Shown in pieces: positions 35,272 to 42,998 of a stretch of 64,000 nt of DNA. Where the stretch lies: the NCBI GenBank assembly GCA_902363135.1, contig CABIZF010000006.1, positions 152,802-216,801 on the forward strand. Direction: 5' to 3'. The position numbers and the translations under genes were made by a program. The DNA comes from Lachnospiraceae bacterium (lineage in GTDB: Bacteria; Bacillota; Clostridia; Lachnospirales; Lachnospiraceae). A model generated the notes under the pieces. It was given only the letters and a program-made list of their open reading frames with translations. It ran no database searches and was not told where the DNA came from. The first letter of the stretch is position 1; every line of letters starts with the position of its first letter.

Positions 35272-36126
35272 ATGAACAATCACTCTTCTTTGCAGGAAAC
35301 CAAGCACCATGGTGCAGTGCGCTTTCCGTTCAATATTTACCCCTGCACCATTCCCGGGGACTTTCGTCAGGTAGCTGTCCACTGGCAGGACAGCATGGAG
35401 CTGATCTATATAAAGCGCGGCAGCGGGCTTGTGCAGGCAGGTGCACAGGTCTACCCGGCGCAAAGCGGGGACATCTTTGTAATGACGCCCGGTACGCTTC
35501 ACGCGATACATCAGGCTGAAAACCGTACCATGGAATACGAAAACATCATCTTCGATGTGGAGCTTCTCGGCGGCACAGGGGATCTTTGCGTAGAAAAATA
35601 CCTGCTTCCGCTGCAAAGCGGACGTCTGGCTCTGCCAAAGCATATCACCCCCGACGAAGCATGGTATTCCCAGGCCGCCTCCTGTCTTCGGGAGGCCGAG
35701 GAAGCCAGCCGATGCAGGCAGCCCGGCTATGAGCTTCGCATAAAAGGGGCACTGCTGCTCTTTTTAGCACTGCTGATCGCGCAGAGCAAGGCGCTGCCCC
35801 CAGCTGAAAAAGCAAACACCCAGCGGCTGAGAACCGTACTGCAGTGGATCTCGGCTCATTACAGCGAGCCTGTCTGCGTAGCGGATGCTGCCGCTCTTTG
35901 CCAGTGCAGCCAAAACCACTTCATGCGCTGGTTCCGACAGATGACCGGCCAGACCTTTATCCTGTTTTTGAGGGAGTATCGGCTCAACGCTGCCGCCGAG
36001 GCGCTTCACACAACAGATGACACCGTCATGAGCATCGCCGAACAGTGCGGATTTGAAAACCTTTCCTACTTTAACAGAGAGTTCAAGGCACATTTCGGTA
36101 TGACACCGCGGGAATATCGCAGGTAA
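35272..36126 (+). CDS. AraC family transcriptional regulator with cupin sensor domain
   Basis: The 284-residue protein has an N-terminal cupin-type ligand domain (about 20-150) and a C-terminal double helix-turn-helix (about 185-284). The latter contains VADAAALCQCSQNHFMRWFR and SIAEQCGFENLSYFNREFK and ends in FGMTPREYRR. The start at ATG 35272 lies eight bases after AGGAGG. It is divergent from glgP across about 215 bases, which suggests it senses a sugar and controls glgP, itself or both. The shared region holds an ATCATCAGATGATGAT palindrome (about 35131-35146). Confidence 0.88.
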   Translation: MNNHSSLQETKHHGAVRFPFNIYPCTIPGDFRQVAVHWQDSMELIYIKRGSGLVQAGAQVYPAQSGDIFVMTPGTLHAIHQAENRTMEYENIIFDVELLGGTGDLCVEKYLLPLQSGRLALPKHITPDEAWYSQAASCLREAEEASRCRQPGYELRIKGALLLFLALLIAQSKALPPAEKANTQRLRTVLQWISAHYSEPVCVADAAALCQCSQNHFMRWFRQMTGQTFILFLREYRLNAAAEALHTTDDTVMSIAEQCGFENLSYFNREFKAHFGMTPREYRR

Positions 36127-36168
36127 GCGATTTACGCCGCCCCTATTTCTCCTGCACGCTTTATGGTG

Positions 36169-37485
36169 TCAGGCATTCTCTGTCTTTTCTTTTCCGAAAA
36201 ATATAAAAATAAGTGAGCTTATCAGCAGCATATACGGATACAGCAGCATTGGAAGGATATCAAATGCACTGACCACCTCGCCCAGGCCGGCTGCGGCAGA
36301 GACTGCAACAAGCATCTGTGCTCCGTAAGGTAAAATCCCTTGGAAAACGCAGGAAAACGTATCCAGAATGGACGCTGCTTTTCTGGAGCTGATACCGTAA
36401 TCCCTTGACATTTCCTTTGCGATCGGATTTGCCATAACAATGGCAACCGTATTATTTGCAGTAGCAATATCCATTAAGCCTACCAGCAGACCCATGCCAA
36501 GAAGGCCGCCTTTTCTTCCCTTGAATACTTTTTTGATCCAAAATAGCAAAGCAGCAAATCCGCCATACTCTTTAATCAGAGCACAAATCGCGGCTACCAG
36601 AATGGCTACCATACTGGTCTCAAACATCCCGGCTGCGCCGGTTCCCATATTTCCGATCAGATCCGTCGGCGCGATCATTCCGGTCGCAATCATAATAATT
36701 GAACCGCTTAGAATACCTGTGATCAGTACGGAAAATACATTGAATCCGAGAATTCCGCCTATCAGAACCAGCATATACGGAATGATCTGTATCAAATCAT
36801 ATTTTTCTTCAATGAAGCCGCCATTGTAAGCCTTAACCGACAGAACAAACAGAATGATCACACTGGCAATCGCTGCCGGAAGTGCAATAAAAAAGTTTTC
36901 TTTAAATTTATCCTTCATTTCGCAGCCCTGTCCGTTACACGCCGCAATCGTTGTGTCGGATATAAAAGACAGATTATCTCCGAACATGGCGCCGCTCATG
37001 ACTGAACCGATACAGACCGGAAGTGCGAATCCGGATACGCTTGATACTGCAATTCCAATGGGAACGATCAGGGTAATTGTTCCTACTGAGGTACCCATTG
37101 CAAGAGAAACAAAACAGCTTACCACAAAAAGTACAACAACCGCAAACTGCGGCGGTACCAGTGACAAAATAAAATACGCAACACTGTTCGCAGAGGTTCT
37201 TCCAACGATACCCACAAAAATCCCGGACAGCATAAATATGATGATCATGGTAATAATGTTCGGATCGCTGATTCCCTTTCCCATAAGCTCAAGCTTATCA
37301 TTCATTTTAAGCTCATGGTTCTGTATACAGGCAACCAATAATGCGACCAGAAAAATCACTACAACCGGAATTTTATAAAATCCCATTTCGATATTCAGGC
37401 CATATTCAAACAAAATACCAAGCCCCAGATACAAAACCACAAACACTACTATAGGAAGCAGTGCTTTTCCATTTCTTTTTTCCAT
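36169..37485 (-). CDS. Na+/H+ antiporter, NhaC family
   Basis: The 438-residue integral membrane protein should have about eleven or twelve helices. Blocks such as SLAMGTSVGTITLIVPIGIA, GSVMSGAMFGDNLSFISDTTIAA and ATANNTVAIVMANPIAKE match the NhaC group. The group includes Na+/H+ antiporters but also malate/lactate and amino-acid exchangers, so the substrate is open. It converges with the AraC gene 42 bases away and stands alone. Confidence 0.82.
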   Translation of the reverse strand: MEKRNGKALLPIVVFVVLYLGLGILFEYGLNIEMGFYKIPVVVIFLVALLVACIQNHELKMNDKLELMGKGISDPNIITMIIIFMLSGIFVGIVGRTSANSVAYFILSLVPPQFAVVVLFVVSCFVSLAMGTSVGTITLIVPIGIAVSSVSGFALPVCIGSVMSGAMFGDNLSFISDTTIAACNGQGCEMKDKFKENFFIALPAAIASVIILFVLSVKAYNGGFIEEKYDLIQIIPYMLVLIGGILGFNVFSVLITGILSGSIIMIATGMIAPTDLIGNMGTGAAGMFETSMVAILVAAICALIKEYGGFAALLFWIKKVFKGRKGGLLGMGLLVGLMDIATANNTVAIVMANPIAKEMSRDYGISSRKAASILDTFSCVFQGILPYGAQMLVAVSAAAGLGEVVSAFDILPMLLYPYMLLISSLIFIFFGKEKTENA

Positions 37486-37574
37486 TTTTCTAAACCCCCA
37501 TTTTTCTTCTTTATCACGGTACTAATCGTACCATTTTTTCATCCTTTTCACTACGATGAATCTCTCGCACACCA

Positions 37575-38450
37575 TCACGCTTCCTCTTCTCCGTAATGTT
37601 TACTCAATGAGAACCCTCTTCCACGTACTTCTGTGACTCTGCTAACAATCATAAAAGCCTCTGGATCTATATGTCTGATTAATTTCTCAACCTGCGGAAG
37701 CTCACGATTAGATACAATACTCAATACAATCTGAGTTTGTTTCTGCCGATATCCGCCTTCACCATACAACATCGTCACTCCTCTGTCTACCTGTGCAAGA
37801 ATCGCCTGACGTATTTCTTCTACCTGACTACTGATAATCTTCACTTCCGTCTTGGTATTTCCCATCATCAGCACTTTGTCCAACACTGTCGTATAAATCA
37901 TAACTAACAACACACCGTATAAAACACGCTCCGGAGGATTATATACAATCTGCAGAACAAGGATCAACATATCAAATATATTTAAACTAACCGACACTGG
38001 GATTCGAAAATACTTATTCAACACCAACGGCGGAATATCCATGCCTCCTGTAGAAGCTCCCGTTCGAATCACAATCCCCAGACCAATCCCTATTCCAAGT
38101 CCGGCAAATATGGTATTCAGCATTGGATCCGTTGTAATCACCAGATCACCGAAAATATGATTGGCCGCTTCCAATGCGATTGGATAAGTAAAAGAACTGA
38201 TAACTGTCGTCAGTGCAAATTTCTTGCCAAGAAGCGTCCACCCAACTATCAGCATTACAATATTAAACACTAAAACAAACCCGGAAATTGATGCTCCTGT
38301 AAAATGCTTCACTACCAGGCCGATACCGGTTGTCCCTCCCGTCATCAGATTCCCCGGCAAAAGAAAAAGTTTGATTACAAAGGCATAGAAAACATTTCCC
38401 AAAATAACTGTTGCGACTGTACCTGCCCTCTTTAAATATGCTTGATCCAT
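37575..38450 (-). CDS. YitT family membrane protein (DUF161/DUF2179)
   Basis: The 291-residue protein has five or six N-terminal membrane helices (about 10-190). It includes PGNLMTGGTTGIGLV and the second-repeat GTGASTGGMDIPPL-like stretch (RTGASTGGMDIPPLVL). A soluble C-terminal DUF2179 domain (about 205-285) follows. The family is widespread in Firmicutes with no firmly established biochemical role. Its leader (38451-38530) is duplicated at 46651-46680 and 48247-48297. Confidence 0.85.
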   Translation of the reverse strand: MDQAYLKRAGTVATVILGNVFYAFVIKLFLLPGNLMTGGTTGIGLVVKHFTGASISGFVLVFNIVMLIVGWTLLGKKFALTTVISSFTYPIALEAANHIFGDLVITTDPMLNTIFAGLGIGIGLGIVIRTGASTGGMDIPPLVLNKYFRIPVSVSLNIFDMLILVLQIVYNPPERVLYGVLLVMIYTTVLDKVLMMGNTKTEVKIISSQVEEIRQAILAQVDRGVTMLYGEGGYRQKQTQIVLSIVSNRELPQVEKLIRHIDPEAFMIVSRVTEVRGRGFSLSKHYGEEEA

Positions 38451-38648
38451 AATAACCTCCTTTTTTCTCAGTATAGCATATTATAGGAAGAACATCAGAT
38501 TATTTTCCCATTTCGGAAACTTTTATTTTATTTGGCTTAATATTTTCCAATTTCAAAAACACGTCAGATACGAGGCACAGGTCCTTTTCGGGGCGTGTAC
38601 CTTTTGGGTGTAGTTATGCGTTTGGCTTTCCATCATATCCTGTTCTTT

Positions 38649-38665
38649 ATGGGGTCAGACCCCAT
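38649..38665. repeat. GGGGTCAGACCCC palindrome, copy 1
   Basis: ATGGGGTCAGACCCCAT is a perfect palindrome arm set around A, preceded by TTCTTT and followed by TAACCC. It is one of at least seven copies or variants between here and 53,533. The rest of the 465-base gap between yitT and the ParE gene holds the yitT leader and no recognisable gene. Confidence 0.9.
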
Positions 38666-38915
38666 TAACCCAGCATCCTATTATCCAATCCTGTTACTGG
38701 ATGATCATGCAGCCTAAAGGGGGATTTTCTCCCATACCCAGTTACGTATATCAGTTCATTATAAAATGCTTAGATTTTTGTCTTGACAACTGAACCACTA
38801 TACGAAATCCGTCAGAGTATTTCAGCCCATACGCATCTCCCCTTTACTTGAATACAGGCTAAAAATGGGCGTAAAAATACCCCGTCAGATTTTTTCAACG
38901 AGGTTTTCAGTTAAT

Positions 38916-39242
38916 TCAGTTTCCTGGAAAAAGTAGTCCCATATAATCTCTGCCACCGTAAACCACGCGGTCAACATAAACCACATTGTTTGGTCTTAAG
39001 CGGTAAAAGGCAAGATAGTTTTTGAACACAACATAGCGATACCCACTATCCAGTCCGTTTTCAAATTCCAGCTTTGCGCCAGATTCAGGAAAGGCTGCGA
39101 TTCCGTCCACTTTATCCATGATGCCATTTACAGTGTTTTGAGCAGCAATCGGATTGCAGAGTTCAACCTCAATATAATCCCATATCTCATCAAGGTCCTT
39201 CAACGCTCTCGGAGAATAGTCAATCTTACTTTGCATTTGCAC
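38916..39242 (-). CDS. RelE/ParE superfamily toxin
   Basis: The 108-residue protein starts KIDYSPRALKDLDEIWDYIE, the typical ParE N-terminal strand and helix. It continues with YRYVVFKNYLAFYRLRPNNVVYVDRVVYGGRDY, the RelE/ParE core. ParE types poison gyrase while RelE types cut mRNA on the ribosome; the sequence favours the ParE-like branch without settling the target. The 5' end overlaps the antitoxin gene by 17 bases, the usual antitoxin-first order. Confidence 0.88.
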   Translation of the reverse strand: MQMQSKIDYSPRALKDLDEIWDYIEVELCNPIAAQNTVNGIMDKVDGIAAFPESGAKLEFENGLDSGYRYVVFKNYLAFYRLRPNNVVYVDRVVYGGRDYMGLLFPGN

Positions 39243-39516
39243 GAGCCCTGAAGTGGTTTCTTACATCTTCCGAAGAAATCCAGCCTTCTTCCTCTCCTGA
39301 TCTTCTGCCCTCTGCCAGTTCACACATCAGGCGAAGCTGTGCCTGCATCCGATCATACTTTTCTGCTTTTTCTCTCTGCTCTTCCTGCTCATCAATGTTC
39401 ATGACTGTATAGCAGCCACGCCCGTTTTTAGTCAGATATAAAGGCTTTCCAACCTGAACAGTTTCGAGAACAGTCGCATAATTTCTCAAATCAGAGATTG
39501 GTTTGATATTCGGCAT
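39226..39516 (-). CDS. Phd/YefM-type antitoxin
   Basis: The roughly 96-residue protein begins MPNIKPISDLRNYATVLETVQVGKPLYLTKNGRG. This is the Phd/YefM DNA-binding fold that neutralises and autoregulates the toxin. The C-terminal half is charged and likely disordered until bound to the toxin. ATG 39516 follows GGGGG by 7 bases; the longer frame to 39594 has no support. It forms an operon with the overlapping ParE-like toxin. Confidence 0.87.
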   Translation of the reverse strand: MPNIKPISDLRNYATVLETVQVGKPLYLTKNGRGCYTVMNIDEQEEQREKAEKYDRMQAQLRLMCELAEGRRSGEEEGWISSEDVRNHFRARANAK

Positions 39517-39614
39517 AATAAAGCCCCCTTTCATGGTCTTTATCTTTATTATACCGCTTAACCGTGCCAAATTCAACATCTTATTTGGTGCCAAATTTTA
39601 CAATTACTTTTTTA

Positions 39615-39852
39615 AAGAGTCGTCTTTGACTTTATGCTTTATATACCTTTTCGCAAATCATGTTGACCACTTCGTCAACATATTTCTGGCAGGTGCCGTG
39701 GTCAGGTGCTTCGACCATAAGCTCGTTGCCTGCTACACACCACAAAAAGATATGTGATTATTCGAACAGCGCAGGAAGATTACTGCTCCCTCCTGTTTTG
39801 CTTATAATTTCTTTAAAAATGTTTCTTTTTTCCTTATGGTGTCAGACCCCTA
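39615..39852. repeat. Repeat R1: glmM-tail segment plus palindrome
   Basis: This is one of three copies (with 46,380-46,641 and 52,262-52,515) of a segment of roughly 240-400 bases. On the minus strand, 39632-39757 is open and ends with a GNELMVEAPDHGTCQKYVDE-type peptide and a further dozen residues. This matches the C-terminus expected for phosphoglucosamine mutase GlmM. The rest of glmM is absent. The copy ends at ATGGTGTCAGACCCC (39836-39850), a palindrome variant. Its other end is truncated inside the glmM-glmS terminator. Confidence 0.75.
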
Positions 39853-39880
39853 TATAGTCAAGGGCTACCATCACCAATAG

Positions 39881-40105
39881 TTATTTATCAGACTTTATCA
39901 CATCTGTAGCTATTGCGAGTTTTTTCACCGCTGCGAAAATTAAGCTTCCAATACATACACATCCTGCAAAAGTTACAAACTCTGCATGCTTCACAACTAA
40001 GTGATTGAAGAACTCATTAATTGCAGCCTGCATAGCCTGCGTTTTTTCTTCTTGTATATAATCCGCTGACTCACTTTTACCTTTAGACAGATCAATCGCC
40101 GGCAT
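39881..40105 (-). CDS. Small hypothetical membrane protein
   Basis: The 74-residue product is not recognised. The N-terminal half is charged and helical (about 1-35) and a hydrophobic stretch (about 41-62, FVTFAGCVCIGSLIFAAV) could span the membrane once. GGAGG lies 11 bases upstream of the ATG, a little far. It sits between repeat R1 and the ATPase remnant in the accessory region, so it may be cargo of a degraded element. Confidence 0.4.
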   Translation of the reverse strand: MPAIDLSKGKSESADYIQEEKTQAMQAAINEFFNHLVVKHAEFVTFAGCVCIGSLIFAAVKKLAIATDVIKSDK

Positions 40106-40177
40106 AATCTACTGTTCCTCCTCAAAATAGCGCTTAATACTTTCTGGAGGTTAAATGCATTTTTAAATTCTACCTGG

Positions 40178-40213
40178 CAAGAGTTAATTCTATATCTGTA
40201 GAATTAACTCTTG
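40178..40213. repeat. Perfect 15-bp inverted repeat at the end of an ATPase remnant
   Basis: CAAGAGTTAATTCTA (40178-40192) and its exact complement (40199-40213) flank six bases. The palindrome coincides with the point where the ATPase reading frame stops, so it may be a rearrangement scar. It has no T-run. Confidence 0.8.
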
Positions 40214-40333
40214 CATGATAAAATTTGTCTTGCCCGAATTGTTCGGTCCTATAAGAATATTAATCTTTTCTAACGACAAATTATTCGCCGCTATATTTCT
40301 AAAATTTACTCTGAAACAAATACTACCGGATAG
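40190..40333 (-). pseudogene. N-terminal remnant of an AAA ATPase (RecF/OLD-like)
   Basis: The minus-strand frame encodes about 47 residues, including VNFRNIAANNLSLEKINILI followed by GPNNSGKTNF. This is a Walker A in the usual position near the N-terminus of SMC/RecF/OLD-type ATPases. The frame stops at TAG inside the palindrome at 40178-40213, and no further ATPase motif follows downstream. The IS110 copy lies directly 5' of it. Such ATPases often belong to defence systems, but the intact identity cannot be recovered. Confidence 0.65.
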
Positions 40334-40397
40334 TCAAAAAAGCGCAAATTATCCCTATAGAGTATTTATTGGAGTATTTTGAACTTAGCCGAGAGGT

Positions 40398-41631
40398 TTA
40401 TACGGCAACTGTATCCGCTTCCCAGCCAAGTGCTTTTAACTTTTTAAGGTATGCGTTAATTTTGCGTTCTCTATTGAACTGATTATAAAATTCAGCTCCT
40501 ATATTTTTAAATACAACGCCGTCCTTAAGCATATGATATATCGCAACTAACATGGAGCGGGCAACCGCAACATAAGCCCTTTTCCTTCCGCGATGTGCAC
40601 TTATTCGTGAAAATTGTGCTGAGAAATAACTACTTTTGTTTTTAACAGCTGAATGGGCACATACAACCAGGGTTTCTCGCAATAATGAATTACCTTTGGT
40701 TGTTCTGCCTGATTTTCGTTTATGTGCGCTTTCATTGCTTCCCGGGCATAAACCTGCCCACGATGAGATATGTGCATCTGTTGGGAAACGTTCCATATCA
40801 GTACCGATTACGGAGATTATTGCCTGTGCGCTGGTATTGCCAATACCGGGAATATCCTGTATGACTGCAACAGCCTGCTTTTCATCCGGTTTCATGAAGT
40901 TATCGATGTCATCATCTAATTCTTTGATGTGGGCATTCAATTCATCCAGATGATTAAGCAGTATTCGCATCATCTTTTTCTGAAGTGCTGACATTACTCC
41001 GTTCAGATCATCAATGATCTGTTCCTTTGTAGCTTTCAGATTATGTGCAATGACCTTTTGTTTATACAAAACATCATACTCTGCTGAGTCGATCTGCTTT
41101 CCAGACAAGATGTGTTCTAAAATATTTCTTGCACTCTTGCCATTGATATCAGTTATCGTTCCCGAAATCTTGATGTTGGCTCCTTCCAGCATCTTTTGGA
41201 GTCTGTTGAGCTCTCGATTACGCTCCGACAAGACTCTTACGATAGCGCACAAGCTCTCTGAGCTCACGCTGATCCCTGTCGGGAATATAACTTGCTGTAA
41301 GGAGTCCATGCTGGAGTATATCTGCGATCCATTCAGCATCCTTGATATCAGTCTTGCGACCCGGAACTGCTTTCATATGGCGTGCATTTACAACCATAAC
41401 CTGCAGCTCACAGGTTTCTAGAATATTATAGAGAGGCTTCCAATAAGAGGCTGTGCTCTCCATGGCGATCATCTCACAACCGCCATCCTTGAACCAGTCA
41501 GCCATGTTGAGAAGTTCTCTGGTTGTTGCACCGAAGTCACGTATTTCCTGCTTGCTGCCATTTTTAAAGCAGGCTAAGATGAGCTTTTTGTGCACATCAA
41601 TACCACAACATTTGTCGTAAACTCGATCCAT
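40398..41631 (-). pseudogene. IS110-family transposase, frameshifted
   Basis: Two overlapping frames together make one IS110 recombinase. The N-terminal part (41218-41631) starts MDRVYDKCCGIDVHKKL and carries the DEDD residues in GIDVHK, AMESTASYW and KTDIKDAEWIA. The C-terminal part (40398-41339) carries the Tnp_20 domain with IQDIPGIGNTSAQAIIS and LCPGSNESAHKRKSGRTTKG, including the catalytic Ser region. One extra base near 41224-41226 shifts RKSLV-ERNRELNR into GA-stop. Removing one G restores a protein of about 410 residues. IS110 recombinases are normally a single frame, so this copy is probably inactive. Confidence 0.88.
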
Positions 41632-41639
41632 GATAATAT

Positions 41640-41920
41640 CTCCCTGAAATAAGTTTACGGCATAGCTTCCTGTCGGTTACTATTTTACTCTACGTCCTTA
41701 TATGCCATATATGGCGGGACAAATAGTGGTGCAAATGAGGAGGCCACGAGTCAGTTTTACAGGCGGGCTATATGCTCCAAATAAAAATCGACTTTTGCCG
41801 TCAAGTTTATTATAAACCTGAACTTGCGGCTTTGTAACTATAATTTAGAAGCTATCATCTGCGATGTTTCATTCAAAGTGGTGCCAAATATCGTGGCATG
41901 GAGGTTTTACAGGAAAAATT
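41640..41920 (-). ncRNA. Candidate IS110 bridge-RNA region (5' noncoding end)
   Basis: About 280 noncoding bases separate the IS110 start (41631) from the PIN gene. In IS110-type elements the structured bridge RNA that pairs with donor and target DNA is encoded between the left end and the recombinase gene. Two related stretches, CAAATAGTGGTGCAAAT (about 41720-41736) and CAAAGTGGTGCCAAAT (about 41875-41890), may be repeats linked to element ends or loops. The folding was not computed and the ends of the element are not established. Confidence 0.4.
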
Positions 41921-41988
41921 CTGTATCATGTTTATCACCTCTTTTTGCTTAAAACCAACATTGTATGAATAATTCAGACTTAATATGC

Positions 41989-42558
41989 TCAAGTACAAAT
42001 ACTTTTTCCTGGAACAATAAACTTCATTCCTTCTGCTTCCATTGCCGCTCGCAAAGCTTTATCCGAGGTAACTACATACATGGGATCTTCTTCCGTAGAA
42101 TAAATTATCGCAGTTGATGCAATTAATGCATCCTGTGAACCAAATTTATATCTTACCGCATGCATCATAAACCCTTCTGCTCTATTAATTATGCTCTCAT
42201 TTATTTCCAAAACATTAATTCTAAGTATGCTGCTCCTTCCTTCTATCATTTCTTTAATTAATTTTCTCATTGCAATACATAACTTTTTATTCCATGGTGT
42301 AACACCTTCAAAAAAATATCGATTATTACACTTTGTCCCCTCCTCCGAAGTTTGCCTATTACAAGTTTGCCATTGCGAAGGAATTCCTCTTCCATATTTT
42401 CCAATTACAGATAAAATTTCCAACTCAGTAATCTTAGAAATATAGCATTCTCCTTGTCGTATATCTGCAAAATCATAATTATCTCTTCTGACAGCTCTTC
42501 CAGACAAATAACTAAGCAACTCGAAGAAAGCATTTGTATCTAATAAATATTTCTTCAT
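41989..42558 (-). CDS. PIN-domain nuclease
   Basis: The 189-residue protein has a PIN fold: Asp7 in YLLDTNAF, Glu45 in ITELEIL, Asp143 in GSQDALIAS and Asp166 in VTSDKAL. These are the four acidic metal-binding residues of VapC-type ribonucleases. It is longer than most VapC toxins (about 130) because of a central insert (about 55-100). No VapB-type antitoxin is adjacent. Instead it is the last gene of a tight operon behind a stand-alone receiver (9-base gap) and a TPR histidine kinase. It is therefore the likely effector of that phosphorelay, probably cutting RNA. Very AT-rich codon use points to transfer. Confidence 0.85.
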   Translation of the reverse strand: MKKYLLDTNAFFELLSYLSGRAVRRDNYDFADIRQGECYISKITELEILSVIGKYGRGIPSQWQTCNRQTSEEGTKCNNRYFFEGVTPWNKKLCIAMRKLIKEMIEGRSSILRINVLEINESIINRAEGFMMHAVRYKFGSQDALIASTAIIYSTEEDPMYVVTSDKALRAAMEAEGMKFIVPGKSICT

Positions 42559-42567
42559 TTGTACTGG

Positions 42568-42990
42568 CTACCCTTCTTGATTTAATTTTGCATCATCCAT
42601 CATCGCTTTCATATCATCAATAGAAAATGGCTCTAATTTTTCTTTAATTTTATTTATAAGCTCCTGCAAATTGGAAGCCGGCCCTTTATTTACATATCCG
42701 TCTATTCCAATATTAACTAATGCCTTTATATCCGCAAATTCGCTAAAATTAGTATACACTATCACAAAAACATACGGCCTAATTTTTCTTATTTCTTTCA
42801 ATACCTCTTCTCCGCTAAGCTTTGGCATTTTCAAATCTAATAAAATTAAATCATAATCATTCTTTTTTATTAAATCCAATCCCTTCATACCGTCTTCCGC
42901 AATATCTGCATTTATTCCATTTAGCTCTAAAGCTTCTTTTACAGTCGTGGCTGTCATTAATTCATCTTCTATAATCAATATTTTATTCAT
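42568..42990 (-). CDS. Stand-alone response regulator receiver
   Basis: The 140-residue single receiver domain has acidic pocket Glu8/Asp9 (LIIEDE), phospho-acceptor Asp52 (LILLDLKMP), Thr80 and Lys102 (YVNKG). A short C-terminal tail of about 20 residues is too small for a DNA-binding domain. It starts 8 bases after the histidine kinase stop and ends 9 bases before the PIN gene. It could relay phosphate to an interaction with the PIN protein, or buffer phosphate as DtcB does in Detocs. Confidence 0.9.
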   Translation of the reverse strand: MNKILIIEDELMTATTVKEALELNGINADIAEDGMKGLDLIKKNDYDLILLDLKMPKLSGEEVLKEIRKIRPYVFVIVYTNFSEFADIKALVNIGIDGYVNKGPASNLQELINKIKEKLEPFSIDDMKAMMDDAKLNQEG

Positions 42991-42998
42991 ATCTTTTC

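Noticed and set aside
38451..38915. Possible gene or IS end between yitT and the ParE toxin
   Set aside because: TTGACA and a purine-rich stretch were noted, but no promoter spacing, reading frame or terminal repeats could be supported.
39503..39757. Plus-strand frames of about 60-85 codons in the three R repeats
   Set aside because: They are the complement of the glmM-tail peptide and are repeated only because the DNA is repeated.
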